64,000 nt of DNA, taken from Gammaproteobacteria bacterium. GTDB taxonomy: Bacteria; Pseudomonadota; Gammaproteobacteria; Steroidobacterales; Rariloculaceae. Position numbers and translations under genes: made by a program. Below the pieces are notes generated by a model. The model was given only the letters and a program-made list of their open reading frames with translations. It did not search any database and had not been told where the DNA came from. The stretch spans positions 62,001-126,000 of the forward strand of contig DASVDR010000005.1 in the NCBI GenBank assembly GCA_036381015.1, given 5' to 3'. Shown here in pieces: positions 1-9,333 of this stretch (its first letter is position 1; every line of letters begins with the position of its first letter).

Positions 1-2
1 CG

Positions 3-1121
3 CTCTACGAGTTCTCCGAGACCGCGCTGACGGTCGTCATCGTGATCGGCGCCACGACGGCGTTCTTCACCGGGCTGCTCGGCATCGTCCAGCAGGACAT
101 CAAGCGGGTGGTGGCGTACTCGACGCTCTCCCAGCTCGGCTACATGATGGTCGCGCTCGGCGCTTCCGCCTACGCCGCGGGAATCTTCCATCTGATGACG
201 CATGCGTTCTTCAAGGCGCTGCTCTTCCTCGCCGCGGGCTCCGTGATCATCGCGCTGCACCACGAGCAGGACATCCGCAAGATGGGCGGCTTGCGCAAGT
301 ACATGCCGATCACGTATTGGACGTCGGTCGTCGGCACGCTCGCGCTGATCGGCTTCCCCGGGTTCGCGGGCTTCTTCTCGAAAGACGCGCTGATCGAGGC
401 CGTGCACGCGTCCACGCTGCCGGGCGCAGGGTACGCCTACTGGTGCGTGCTGCTCGGCGTCTTCGTCACCGCGCTCTACAGCTTCCGGCTGCTCTTCGTC
501 GTGTTCCACGGCGAGGAGCGCATCGATCCACATGCCAAAGCGCACCTGCACGAGACTCCCGCCGTCGTCACGGTGCCGCTGATCGCGCTCGCGATCCCGT
601 CGGTCGTGATCGGCGGGCTGACGATCGAGCCGCTCCTCTTCGGCGGCTTCTTCGACGGTGCGCTGTTCGTGCGTGAGGGGCACGACGTGCTCGGCGAGGT
701 CGGGGCGGAGTTCGAGGGTTCCGCGGCGTTCGTGCTGCATGCGCTGACGCACTCGGCCACCGTGTATCTCGCCGCGGCGGGCGCGCTCGTCGCGTGGTTT
801 CTCTACCTGAAGCGCCCGGACATCCCGGAGCTCGTGCTCGACCGGGCCGGCGTGCTCTACCGCGTGCTCGTGAACAAGTACTACTTCGACTGGTTCAACG
901 AGAACGTGCTCGCGCGGGGCACGCGCGCGGCCGGGCAGGCGCTTTGGCGCGTCGGCGATCAGGTGCTGATCGACGGGCTGATCGTGAACGGCAGCGCGCG
1001 GGCGGTCGGAGCCGTCTCGAGCGTCGCGCGCGGGCTGCAGTCCGGATACCTCTACCACTACGCATTCGCCATGGTCGTTGCGCTTGCCATGCTGATCGGC
1101 TGGTTCGCGCTCAGGAGCTGA
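3..1121 (+). CDS. nuoL: NADH-quinone oxidoreductase subunit L, C-terminal part
   Basis: This is the last 372 codons of NuoL, the largest antiporter-like membrane subunit of respiratory complex I; the start lies before the window. The frame is open from base 3. Visible are the conserved stretch QQDIKRVVAYSTLSQLGYM and the channel segment THAFFKALLFLAAGS, whose lysine belongs to the proton path known in this family. Hydrophobic helices continue to a final membrane segment near the C terminus, as in the long lateral helix end of NuoL. It ends 4 bases before nuoM, so the genes are cotranscribed. Identification is certain; only the N-terminal part is missing. Confidence 0.97.
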   Translation, partial: LYEFSETALTVVIVIGATTAFFTGLLGIVQQDIKRVVAYSTLSQLGYMMVALGASAYAAGIFHLMTHAFFKALLFLAAGSVIIALHHEQDIRKMGGLRKYMPITYWTSVVGTLALIGFPGFAGFFSKDALIEAVHASTLPGAGYAYWCVLLGVFVTALYSFRLLFVVFHGEERIDPHAKAHLHETPAVVTVPLIALAIPSVVIGGLTIEPLLFGGFFDGALFVREGHDVLGEVGAEFEGSAAFVLHALTHSATVYLAAAGALVAWFLYLKRPDIPELVLDRAGVLYRVLVNKYYFDWFNENVLARGTRAAGQALWRVGDQVLIDGLIVNGSARAVGAVSSVARGLQSGYLYHYAFAMVVALAMLIGWFALRS

Positions 1122-1125
1122 GGGA

Positions 1126-2637
1126 ATGGATTTGCCTATCCTGAGCATCGTCATCTGGCTTCCCATCGCCGCGGGCATCGTCGTGCTCGCGCTGGGCTCC
1201 GACCGCGCCCTTCTCGGCAAGCGGATCGCGCTCGGCGCCGCCGCGTTGACGTTCGTTGCGAGCCTCCCGCTCTACACGGGCTTCGACTCCTCGACGGCGA
1301 GCATGCAATTCGTCGAGCGCGTGCCGTGGATCGAGCGCTTCAACGTCTTCTACCACCTCGGCGTCGACGGCATCTCGATGCCGCTGATCCTGCTCACGAC
1401 CTTCCTCACGCCGCTCGTCGTGATCGCCGGCTGGGAGGTCATCAAGCTGCGGCCGGCGCAGTACTTCGCGTCGTTTCTGCTGCTCGAAGGCCTGATGATC
1501 GGGGTGTTCGCGTCGGTCGACGCGCTGCTTTTCTACGTCTTCTGGGAAGCGATGCTCGTGCCGATGTTCATCATCATCGGCGTCTGGGGCGGCGAGCGGC
1601 GAGTTTACGCGACGATGAAATTCTTCCTCTACACCTTCCTCGGGTCGGTGTTCATGCTGGTCGCGTTGATCTACATGTACTTGCAGGCCGGCAGCTATTC
1701 GATTCCCGACCTGCACGCGCTGCCGCTGACGATGACCGAGCAGGTGCTGATTTTCTTCGCTTTCCTGATCGCGTTCGCCGTGAAGGTGCCGATGTGGCCC
1801 GTGCACACCTGGCTGCCGGACGCGCACGTCGAAGCCCCGACCGGCGGCTCCGTGATCCTCGCCGCGATCCTGCTGAAGATGGGCGGCTACGGCTTCGTGC
1901 GCTTCAGCCTGCCCGTGGCGCCGGACGCGAGCCGCGCCCTCGACTGGCTGATGATCGGCCTTTCGCTGATCGCGATCGTCTACATCGCCGTCGTCGCGCT
2001 CGTGCAGAAGGACATGAAGAAGCTGATCGCGTATTCGTCGATCGCGCACATGGGCTTCGTTACGCTCGGGTTCTTCGTGATCTTCGACGCGGTTTCGAAC
2101 GCCGGCGGCGCGGCCGACGGCGCGCAGCTCGCGCTCCAAGGCGGGATGGTGCAGATGATCTCGCACGGCCTGATCTCGGGCGCGCTCTTCCTTTGCGTGG
2201 GCGTGCTCTACGACCGTCTGCACACGCGCGAGATCAGCGCGTACGGCGGCGTCGCGAACACGATGCCGAAGTTCGCCGCCTTCATGGTGCTGTTCGCGAT
2301 GGCCAATTCGGGGCTTCCGGGCACTTCAGGCTTCGTCGGCGAGTTCTTCGTGATTCTCGGCAGCTTCCATGCGAGCTTCTGGCTCTCGTTTTTCGCCGCC
2401 ACGATCCTGGTGCTCGGGGCCGCCTACACGCTCTGGCTGGTGAAGCGGGTGGTTTACGGCGAGGTGGGCAACGAAGGCGTGGCCTCGATGCAGGACGTTG
2501 GCTCCCGCGAATTCTTCATCCTCGCGGTGCTCGCCGCGGCCGTGCTCGCGCTCGGCGTATGGCCGCAGCCGCTCGTGGACGCGATGGACTCGACGCTCGC
2601 GAACCTGCTGACGCAGGTCATGCAGTCGAAGCTGTAG
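1126..2637 (+). CDS. nuoM: NADH-quinone oxidoreductase subunit M
   Basis: NuoM, 503 residues, is an antiporter-like inner-membrane subunit of complex I that takes part in proton pumping. The motif FWEAMLVPMF places Glu141 at the conserved essential glutamate of the fifth membrane helix. The segments KVPMWPVHTWLPDAHVEAPT and KDMKKLIAYSSIAHMGFV are hallmarks of this family. Length matches typical NuoM (about 500 residues). The ATG follows the nuoL stop by 4 bases, and the Shine-Dalgarno GAGGGA overlaps the end of nuoL, so translation is probably coupled. It lies between nuoL and nuoN in the usual operon order. Confidence 0.98.
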   Translation: MDLPILSIVIWLPIAAGIVVLALGSDRALLGKRIALGAAALTFVASLPLYTGFDSSTASMQFVERVPWIERFNVFYHLGVDGISMPLILLTTFLTPLVVIAGWEVIKLRPAQYFASFLLLEGLMIGVFASVDALLFYVFWEAMLVPMFIIIGVWGGERRVYATMKFFLYTFLGSVFMLVALIYMYLQAGSYSIPDLHALPLTMTEQVLIFFAFLIAFAVKVPMWPVHTWLPDAHVEAPTGGSVILAAILLKMGGYGFVRFSLPVAPDASRALDWLMIGLSLIAIVYIAVVALVQKDMKKLIAYSSIAHMGFVTLGFFVIFDAVSNAGGAADGAQLALQGGMVQMISHGLISGALFLCVGVLYDRLHTREISAYGGVANTMPKFAAFMVLFAMANSGLPGTSGFVGEFFVILGSFHASFWLSFFAATILVLGAAYTLWLVKRVVYGEVGNEGVASMQDVGSREFFILAVLAAAVLALGVWPQPLVDAMDSTLANLLTQVMQSKL

Positions 2638-2646
2638 AGAAGGGAA

Positions 2647-4071
2647 ATGATCGACTATTCGCTCGCAGCCCCGGAAATCTTCCTGACCGCGGCGATCTGC
2701 GCCGTGCTCATCGTCGACGTGTTCCTTCGGGAGGAGCAGCGGCGCATCACCTACACGCTGTCGATGCTGACGCTCGTCGGTGTCGCGATCTGCTCGGTCT
2801 GGTTCGGCGTCGATACGAGCATGACGACCTTCAACGGCGCGTACGTCGCGGACCCTGCAGGCAACGTGCTGAAGCTCTTCGCGTACCTGATCGTCGCTCT
2901 GGTTTTCCTCTATTCGCGCGGCTTCCTCGATCAGAACGGGCTCCTGAAGGGCGAGTTCTTCATTCTCGGCCTCTTCGGGCTGCTCGGCCTGATGATCATG
3001 GTCTCGGGCAACAACCTGCTCGTGCTCTACCTCGGGCTCGAGCTCCAGGCGCTGTCGCTTTACGCCCTGATCGCGTTCAATCGGGACTCGGCGCGCTCGG
3101 CGGAGTCCGCGATGAAGTATTTCGTGCTCGGGGCGATCGCATCGGGCATGTTGCTTTACGGTATCTCGCTCCTCTACGGGATCACCGGCACGATCGAGCT
3201 CGCGCCGCTCGCGCAGGCGCTCGCAGCGCCGGACGGGCTGGATATCCCGGCGTTGCTGGCGCTGGCGTTCGTCGTCGTCGGCGTCGCGTTCAAGTTCGGC
3301 GCCGTGCCGTTCCACATGTGGATCCCGGACGTCTATCACGGTGCGCCGACGCCCGTGGCGCTCTACGTCGGCTCCGCGCCGAAGATCGCGGCATTCGCGC
3401 TCACGTGGCGGATCCTCGTCGAGGGAATGGGCCCGATGCAGCTCGATTGGCAGGACATGCTGATCGTGCTCTGCGTGCTGTCCCTCGTGATCGGGAATCT
3501 GCTCGCGATCGTGCAGACGAACTTCAAGCGCATGCTCGGCTATTCCACGATCTCGCACGTCGGCTTCATCTTGATGGGGTTTATCGCGGGCACCGAGAAC
3601 GGCCTGCGGGATGCGATGTTCTACACGATCGTCTACGTGCTGATGGCGACGGCGGCGTTCGGCATGATCATCCTCCTGAGCCGTCGGGGATTCGAGGCAG
3701 AGAATCTGGAGGACTTCAAGGGCTTGAACGCCAGGAGCCCGTGGTTCGCCTTCGTGATGCTGCTGATCATGTTCAGCATGACCGGAGTGCCGCCGCTCGT
3801 CGGGTTCTACGCGAAGCTGGTCGTGCTTCAGAGCGTGGTGGAAGCAGGCCTCGTCTGGCTCGCGGCGCTCGGCGTGCTCTTCGCCGTGATCGGGGCGTTC
3901 TACTACTTGCGGATCGTCTGGTACATGTATTTCAGCGAGCCGGCGGAGGAGGTACCGCTGCTGGCCGCGCCGGATTTGCGCGTCGTGATAAGCGCGAACG
4001 GGCTGAGCCTCCTGGCGCTCGGCGTCTTCCCGGGGCTCCTGCTGGATCTGTGCGCGCGCGTTCTGACCTGA
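2647..4071 (+). CDS. nuoN: NADH-quinone oxidoreductase subunit N
   Basis: NuoN, 474 residues, is the third antiporter-like membrane subunit of complex I. Recognisable segments are GLELQALSLYALIAFNR, KFGAVPFHMWIPDVYHGAP and TNFKRMLGYSTISHVGFI, each with the charged residues of the proton channel. The ATG is 9 bases after the nuoM stop and is preceded by AGAAGGGA. It is the last gene of the nuo operon here; a GC-rich hairpin follows, and then a tRNA gene on the other strand, so the operon ends at this point. Confidence 0.98.
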   Translation: MIDYSLAAPEIFLTAAICAVLIVDVFLREEQRRITYTLSMLTLVGVAICSVWFGVDTSMTTFNGAYVADPAGNVLKLFAYLIVALVFLYSRGFLDQNGLLKGEFFILGLFGLLGLMIMVSGNNLLVLYLGLELQALSLYALIAFNRDSARSAESAMKYFVLGAIASGMLLYGISLLYGITGTIELAPLAQALAAPDGLDIPALLALAFVVVGVAFKFGAVPFHMWIPDVYHGAPTPVALYVGSAPKIAAFALTWRILVEGMGPMQLDWQDMLIVLCVLSLVIGNLLAIVQTNFKRMLGYSTISHVGFILMGFIAGTENGLRDAMFYTIVYVLMATAAFGMIILLSRRGFEAENLEDFKGLNARSPWFAFVMLLIMFSMTGVPPLVGFYAKLVVLQSVVEAGLVWLAALGVLFAVIGAFYYLRIVWYMYFSEPAEEVPLLAAPDLRVVISANGLSLLALGVFPGLLLDLCARVLT

Positions 4072-4073
4072 GC

Positions 4074-4097
4074 CGCCGCGGTGAGCGTGCCGCGGCG
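4074..4097 (+). terminator. GC-rich hairpin after nuoN
   Basis: A perfect 8-base inverted repeat, CGCCGCGG and CCGCGGCG, with an 8-base loop begins 2 bases after the nuoN stop codon. There is no T-run after it, so it is not a classical intrinsic terminator. It may mark the 3' end of the nuo transcript or shield it from the convergent tRNA transcription unit. The structure is seen; the role is inferred. Confidence 0.4.
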
Positions 4098-4126
4098 CCT
4101 GTAAGCGCGTTGGGAGACGGGATAGG

Positions 4127-4203
4127 TGGTAGCGGGGGCAGGATTCGAACCTGCGACCTTCGGGTTATGAGCCCGACGAGCTGCCTGACTGCTCCACCCC
4201 GCA
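4127..4203 (-). tRNA. initiator tRNA-fMet (anticodon CAU)
   Basis: Read on the minus strand, a 77-base cloverleaf is visible. The anticodon loop is CTCATAA on a stem TCGGG/CCCGA carrying the three consecutive G:C pairs that mark initiator tRNAs. The T arm contains GGTTCGAATCC, and the gene ends in ACCA, so CCA is encoded. The acceptor stem GCGGGG/CCCCGC is flanked by an unpaired T1 and T72; lack of a 1-72 pair is the second initiator hallmark, although C1-A72 is the usual version in E. coli. It converges with the nuo operon and is separated from the polysaccharide locus by about 150 bases. Confidence 0.95.
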
Positions 4204-4356
4204 CCGGTTTTCGTGGGCCGCATATGATACAAACCCGGCGAAGCGGCCGCAAGGCAACGCGAGCCAGCGGCCGATAGCGCGCCTTCGCCGAGCGAAGTCT
4301 TGGCGATTCCCGTTGAAGGCGCGCGGGGGCCGTGCCCGGTGTCGCACGCCGTGCGG

Positions 4357-6330
4357 CTATCGCACCTTGCGGCGCGGTTCGAGAGCCGTGGACGCCCCAC
4401 GGCCCGAAGCAGACGATCCGCGCCAGATCGGATCGGGAATGGCGCACTGCGGGCGGTAGCCCACTACGGCCTTCAGCAGCAACGCGACCGCGCGCGAGCT
4501 GTCGAATGCTCGGCATGCCGCCTGCAGCCCCAGCAAAATCTCCGTGACCTTGCTCCAGGGCAGACTCGCCTCCTGAGCACACAGGATCAGCGGGTGGTCG
4601 GTGGGTACGACGTTGTCGTCGATGAGAAGCTCTTCGTGGAGCTTCTCGCCGGGGCGAAGGCCAGTAAACTGGACGGCGATATCACCGTTCGGATGCTGCT
4701 CGTCGCGGACCTGCAAGCCGCGCAGACGGATCATGCGGTGAGCGATGTCCAGGATCTTGACGGGCTCGCCCATGTCGAGCACGAAGACCTCACCGCCGCG
4801 AGCCATCGCTCCGGCTTGAATCACGAGGTTGGCTGCCTCGGGAATCGTCATGAAGTATCGCACGACGTTCGGGTCGGTGACGGTGACCGGGCCGCCTGCG
4901 GCAATCTGCTCCGCGAACAGCGGCACCACCGATCCGGAGGACCCGATCACGTTTCCGAAGCGCACCATCGTGAAGCACGTTCCCGTGGGCTGCGCGGCGA
5001 ACCCCTGAACGAGCAATTCAGCCATTCGTTTAGCGGCCCCCATGATGTTCGTCGGTCGGACAGCCTTGTCCGTGGAGATCAAGATGAACGTCTCGACCCG
5101 AGTAATTTTCGCGGCCCTCGCTACGTGCCAGGTTCCGAACACGTTGTTGTGAATGCCGGCTATGGGGTTGTGCTCGACGAGCGGAACATGCTTGTAGGCC
5201 GCGGCGTGATAGATGACCTGAACGCCGAATGCTCTGATGACGGAAACGACGCGAGCCTCGTCGGAAACGCTGCCCAGCACGGGGATCAGATCGATGCTGT
5301 CCCCGTCCGTGATCGCGTCATCGGCCGACCGTCCGCATTTCTCGAGCTCCCGCTGAATTTCATACAACGCATGCTCGGAAATGTCGAACAGCACCAAACG
5401 AGCAGGCCTGAGGGCGCAGATTTGCCGGCACAGCTCCGAGCCGATGGAGCCGCCGGCTCCGGTGACCATCACGGACTTGCCGCTCACCGCCTTGGCAAGC
5501 AAACCTTCGTCCGGGCTGACAGGCGACCGGCCGATGAGATCGAGAAGGTCGTCGATGTCGAGATCGCGAACGTCGCCGACGCTCGCTCTTCCCCGCACAA
5601 GATCCTTCAAGGACGGCATGGTCTTCACGGAAACCGGCAACCGGTCCAGGGCGGCAATCACTTTCCTTCGCCTCTCGCGCCTGGCGTACGGAATGGCGAG
5701 CAGTATCGCGTCGATGCGGTTCCGCTCGATCAGAAGCGCCAACTGAGAAGTAGGATAGACGGTAAGCCCGTGCACCTCGTTGCCGTGCAACGCGCGCCGG
5801 TCGTCGACGAATGCGACGGGAGCGTAATCGGTTCCCTGGCGCAGCGCTTGTGCAAGCTCCGCACCGGCCTCCCCGGCGCCGAAAATCACGACTCTATGCG
5901 GCGAGCGTCGAGCGTTGAGGTGGTACTCGAGGCAACTTCGGCCGACGAAGCGCACGCCGCCCAATACCAAGAGACACACCAGCCAGTAGATGACGAGAAT
6001 GGACCGTGAAAACTCCTGCGGCCACGCGAGTATTGCAAACAAGCCGAGCAAGAGCACTTGCAGAGTTACGGCTTGTGCGATGCTGTAGAACGTTCGTCTT
6101 CCGACGTAACGCATCACCGCCCGATAAGTGCCCATGCGGATGAAGACCGGGATCCCGAGAGCCGGAGCTGCCGCATAAAGCCACCAGAAACGCGCAATCT
6201 CGCTCGGCCAGAGCGAATCCAGACGTAATGCAAACGCCAGCCACATGCAGAGAGGCATCAGAAGGAGGTCCAGGCTCAACACCAACGCCCGCTTCTGCGA
6301 GCGCGGCAAGTCCAGCAGCCGGTCGATCAT
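4357..6330 (-). CDS. membrane-bound nucleotide-sugar 4,6-dehydratase, WbpM/CapD family
   Basis: A 657-residue protein with four N-terminal membrane helices (residues 12-125), a first Rossmann domain (GAGEAG near residue 148) and a C-terminal extended SDR domain (TGAGGSIGSE near residue 288). The segment ISTDKAVRPTNIMGAAKR has Met430 and Lys434 in place of the usual Tyr-x3-Lys, as known for WbpM-type enzymes. Family members dehydrate UDP-GlcNAc or a related nucleotide sugar to a 4-keto-6-deoxy sugar, which DegT-type aminotransferases can then aminate; two such genes lie in this locus. The exact substrate cannot be read from the sequence. It is the first gene of the polysaccharide locus after the tRNA. 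Confidence 0.93.
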   Translation of the reverse strand: MIDRLLDLPRSQKRALVLSLDLLLMPLCMWLAFALRLDSLWPSEIARFWWLYAAAPALGIPVFIRMGTYRAVMRYVGRRTFYSIAQAVTLQVLLLGLFAILAWPQEFSRSILVIYWLVCLLVLGGVRFVGRSCLEYHLNARRSPHRVVIFGAGEAGAELAQALRQGTDYAPVAFVDDRRALHGNEVHGLTVYPTSQLALLIERNRIDAILLAIPYARRERRRKVIAALDRLPVSVKTMPSLKDLVRGRASVGDVRDLDIDDLLDLIGRSPVSPDEGLLAKAVSGKSVMVTGAGGSIGSELCRQICALRPARLVLFDISEHALYEIQRELEKCGRSADDAITDGDSIDLIPVLGSVSDEARVVSVIRAFGVQVIYHAAAYKHVPLVEHNPIAGIHNNVFGTWHVARAAKITRVETFILISTDKAVRPTNIMGAAKRMAELLVQGFAAQPTGTCFTMVRFGNVIGSSGSVVPLFAEQIAAGGPVTVTDPNVVRYFMTIPEAANLVIQAGAMARGGEVFVLDMGEPVKILDIAHRMIRLRGLQVRDEQHPNGDIAVQFTGLRPGEKLHEELLIDDNVVPTDHPLILCAQEASLPWSKVTEILLGLQAACRAFDSSRAVALLLKAVVGYRPQCAIPDPIWRGSSASGRGASTALEPRRKVR

Positions 6331-6501
6331 CGCGCGCGTCTCCCTCGACCCAGCCCGGCGGCTCCGTCGACACGCCCTGAAGACTCTTATGCGTTTAGCG
6401 GCTCTGCTTTCTCAGCGATATTGTGCTCGAGTGCGCTGACAACCTTCGCCGAGTCGATGCGCGACTACCGTAACTCCAAGCGCGTCACTCAGCCAGCCCA
6501 A

Positions 6502-7728
6502 TTATTGCGATGCTCGTCGATGCCGTCGCATCCGCTTGCGAACCCACTCGCGCGTCAGCTCCTGCAAGCGACGATAGAAGTCTTCGCGTCTCGGCTGAAG
6601 CTCTGATGCGTGATAGCGGCGAGCCTCCGCCAAGTTCCTCGCGGACATCGCGCTCAGGCGGACGGGATCGGCGAGAACTTCGCGGAGCTTCGCCGCGAGG
6701 GCTTGCGCATCGCCGGGCGGTACCAACGAAAAGTCTTCCAAGAGCTCGGGTATTCCGCCGATACGCGAAGCAACGCAGGGAACGCCTCGTGCCATGCCCT
6801 CGATGAGCACGCGCGGAAGTCCCTCGGATCGCGAGGGAAAGACGAGGAGGTTGGCGCGGTCGTACTCCGCACGCATCGGCTCGCCGGTCGGAAGCTCGCC
6901 GACGAAGTCCACTCGATCTGCAATGCCCCGTTCCGCGGCTTGCCGTTCGAGGTCGATGCGGTGTCGGCCTTCACCCACGATTCTTAGGCGTACGGGCCGA
7001 TTCGTGCGAAGCAGATCGGCCGCGACATCGATGAGCACATCGAAGCCCTTGTACATCTGCTGCAGGCTACCCACTGCGAGCAGCTTGGCCTCCGCGGGTG
7101 CCGCCGTGATCACCCGGGGCGCGTCGACGAAGGCGTCATCGTCGAGCTCCACCGAGGAATACGATGCTCTGTAAGCGAACGGGCTCGTTGGATATCGACG
7201 CTGCAGCGCGGCCTCGGTTACGTACGCGGCGGCGCAGGCTTCGAAGCATTGTCTCTTCAGCGTCCGTGTGGACCACCATCGAAGCAGGGGACGCACGGGA
7301 TGTCGCACCGCACCGCGCGAGAAGACGTCGTAAGGGTCCGCCACCACCTCGAGACCGAAGGGATAGCCCGCCGTCGGCAAATGCTCGAGCACCAAAGTCG
7401 TCTCCTGGCTCGGCGCACGGCCCAGGACGGCATCCCCGGGCCTGATCACGCCTTCCACGGCCCGCTTCATCTGCAACAGCTTGGCCAGATGCTGGCCGAG
7501 CCCGGCGACATCGGGAAGCCCGATCATCTCCACACCGGCTCCGTCGGCGCGCCTCCACCCCTCGTCCGGCTCGTCGGCATCGATCTGCCGTACTCGGGCG
7601 ATCACTCTCACGCTGTCGAACACACCGAGGTACCTTTGCCAGAACGACCTCGAGAACATCGTCTTGCTCCAGACACGACCGTCCCGCGTCCGGAGGTAGT
7701 GATAGGGGGAGGTGACGATCAAGCGCAT
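6502..7728 (-). CDS. glycosyltransferase, GT-B fold, family 4 type
   Basis: About 408 residues, starting MRLIVTSPYHYLRTRDGRVW. The C-terminal half has the retaining GT4 pattern: LLAVGSLQQMYKGFDVLID (donor domain start), FVGELPTG, and the acidic motif FPSRSEGLPRVLIEGMARG with the conserved Glu pair. It probably adds one sugar to the lipid-linked repeat unit at the cytoplasmic face of the membrane. An in-frame ATG lies 66 bases upstream (7794), but the predicted Rossmann strand begins right at the chosen ATG; neither start has a clear ribosome binding site at good spacing. The sugar specificity is unknown. It lies in the same direction as the WbpM-like gene, with a 171-base gap. Confidence 0.9.
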   Translation of the reverse strand: MRLIVTSPYHYLRTRDGRVWSKTMFSRSFWQRYLGVFDSVRVIARVRQIDADEPDEGWRRADGAGVEMIGLPDVAGLGQHLAKLLQMKRAVEGVIRPGDAVLGRAPSQETTLVLEHLPTAGYPFGLEVVADPYDVFSRGAVRHPVRPLLRWWSTRTLKRQCFEACAAAYVTEAALQRRYPTSPFAYRASYSSVELDDDAFVDAPRVITAAPAEAKLLAVGSLQQMYKGFDVLIDVAADLLRTNRPVRLRIVGEGRHRIDLERQAAERGIADRVDFVGELPTGEPMRAEYDRANLLVFPSRSEGLPRVLIEGMARGVPCVASRIGGIPELLEDFSLVPPGDAQALAAKLREVLADPVRLSAMSARNLAEARRYHASELQPRREDFYRRLQELTREWVRKRMRRHRRASQ

Positions 7729-7899
7729 GGCACGCGCACCGACGACGTGCAGTCGACCGTCTTTGAGCGTCCTCCCTCGGCGCCGTGTCGGCAATTGCTC
7801 AAGTTCGTTAGAGGCCCGTGTTGGCCGGTGCGGGCTCCCACGCCGCGCCGGGGGGCTCCGAGGGGCTAGATGCTAACCGAGGCGGAGGTTGCTCAGAAT

Positions 7900-7930
7900 A
7901 GGGCCGAGTACCGGTGACGGCATCGGCCCT
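7900..7930. terminator. hairpin between the glycosyltransferase start and the hydrolase 3' end
   Basis: AGGGCCGA (7900-7907) and TCGGCCCT (7923-7930) form an 8-base stem with a 15-base loop. It lies about 60 bases downstream of the stop codon of the secreted hydrolase gene on the minus strand and may end its transcript before the glycosyltransferase gene. The following T content is poor in both directions, so a Rho-independent role is uncertain. The remaining bases between 7729 and 7986 show no gene. Confidence 0.35.
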
Positions 7931-7986
7931 TTCCGATGCGGGGCAGGCGCGCAGCGCCGCGTCGGGCGGCGCCGCGCTTCCGCGGG

Positions 7987-9234
7987 CTAGCTGCACGGCT
8001 CGGCACAGAGATTCTCGGGAGGGTTCGGCCGAGACGAACCGCCGTCGCCCCCGAGGACGTAGACGTGCACGCTTTCGGGTTCGATCGTCCCTTGAATCGT
8101 CCCGCCCTCGTAGCGGAGCGTGTCCCCATACCTCGCATCGTCGAACAGTGGCTTCATCGTGCCGCTGCCCGGGACCTCGAAGCTCACTGCCTTTTCGGTG
8201 TCCTTATCGGTATTCGTCACGATTACGTAGGTTTGGCCTTCTAGCTCCCAATAGGCGGCATGCCAGGCGCCTTCCGCGCCTTCCATGTAGGGGTCATCCG
8301 GGTTTCGGACCTTGGTGTAGTCGCCGTGCAGCAGGGCTTGCTCCAGTTGCTTCACTTCGGCCGTCAGGAGCGTCAGCTCTTCCCACAGCGCGGGCCGGTC
8401 TTCTCCGAGCAGCTGGGTCCCGTCGTAGTAGGAGTACCAAAAGACGCCGGCGGGGTCGAATTGGAGAGTCGTGAACAACATGTTGCGAAGCTCTTGCGCC
8501 GTGGGGTACCGCGCGTCCCCCGAGTACCATTTGAAGGCCTGGAGCGTCGGGAGAATCGGATAGTCGGCGCCGAGCTCGTTTCGGGCGAACGTGAACATGT
8601 CGTCGCACATCTCGAGCTCGTAAGCCTCACCGCCGGGCACGTTCCCGTTCGTATTGCTGATGGGATAGCACTGCAAACCCATTGCATCCATCACTTCCGC
8701 GTACCCGTCGAGCGTCAACGCAGGATGTGCGGCTCCCGATGCGAAGGTGAGCACGTTCGGCAGATACTTCTCGACGACGGCCCGATAATCGGCGATCTGC
8801 GACGGAGAGGCGCCCCCGTCCGAATTGAAATCGTCGGCGGTCGCCAGGCTGAGAAGCGGCTCTACCTCCGTGTAGTTCGGAACGACGCTCTCGGCGTTCG
8901 CGGCATCGAAACTGCTGACCACCAGAATCCCCTTGCTCTGGAGGTACGCGAAGTTTTCCATGACCACGTCGCCGAAGCTGGGGTCGAGGCTGAGCCATAT
9001 GGCGTTGAAATCCGTCGCCGCGATGCGCTCCGCGTCACCGCGAAAATCCTCCGCGTAGCGAGGCGGAGAGACGTCCATCGTGTCGTGGTAAATGCCGTGG
9101 ACGAAGGTCGGCTCGCCGTCCACGACGATACGTCCCTGCCCGTCCATCTCGGAGAGCGGGGCGGCGACTGCGCTGGTGAGCAACAACTGCGAGAAGCTCA
9201 AGACGGTGAACGGCCGCTTTATTCTCATTTCCAT
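7987..9234 (-). CDS. secreted TIM-barrel glycoside-hydrolase-like protein
   Basis: A 415-residue exported protein. The ATG at 9234 is preceded by AGAAGGA and followed by a Sec signal peptide (positive start, hydrophobic core, cleavage near SAVAA). The mature part starts GRIVVDGEPTFVHGIYHD, a beginning typical of glycoside hydrolases that open with a small strand followed by a TIM barrel (GIYHD, DFNAIWLSLDP, GILVVSSFD, GLQCYPISN). A beta-rich C-terminal part follows (TYVIVTNTD, SVHVYVLGG), ending in two cysteines. The acid/base residues could not be assigned. Its position inside a polysaccharide locus suggests it trims or degrades the polymer. The family is not recognised with certainty. The open frame extends far upstream to 9552 but that part looks non-coding. 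Confidence 0.7.
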   Translation of the reverse strand: MEMRIKRPFTVLSFSQLLLTSAVAAPLSEMDGQGRIVVDGEPTFVHGIYHDTMDVSPPRYAEDFRGDAERIAATDFNAIWLSLDPSFGDVVMENFAYLQSKGILVVSSFDAANAESVVPNYTEVEPLLSLATADDFNSDGGASPSQIADYRAVVEKYLPNVLTFASGAAHPALTLDGYAEVMDAMGLQCYPISNTNGNVPGGEAYELEMCDDMFTFARNELGADYPILPTLQAFKWYSGDARYPTAQELRNMLFTTLQFDPAGVFWYSYYDGTQLLGEDRPALWEELTLLTAEVKQLEQALLHGDYTKVRNPDDPYMEGAEGAWHAAYWELEGQTYVIVTNTDKDTEKAVSFEVPGSGTMKPLFDDARYGDTLRYEGGTIQGTIEPESVHVYVLGGDGGSSRPNPPENLCAEPCS

Positions 9235-9333
9235 TACATCATGTTCCTTCTGAATTGACCGTTGACGAATAGCGATTGACAAAAATGGAGTTCCGATTGG
9301 TCCGCTAATTGTGAACCAGATGACCGTACGAGC

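Noticed and set aside
1326-4277. A 983-codon open frame across nuoM and nuoN
   Set aside because: It is a second-frame shadow of strongly conserved nuo genes in GC-rich DNA; its protein is Arg-rich with no domain.
4448-4462. A GGGCGGTAGC string resembling the ops element of polysaccharide operons
   Set aside because: It lies inside the coding region of the WbpM-like gene and on the strand opposite to its transcription.
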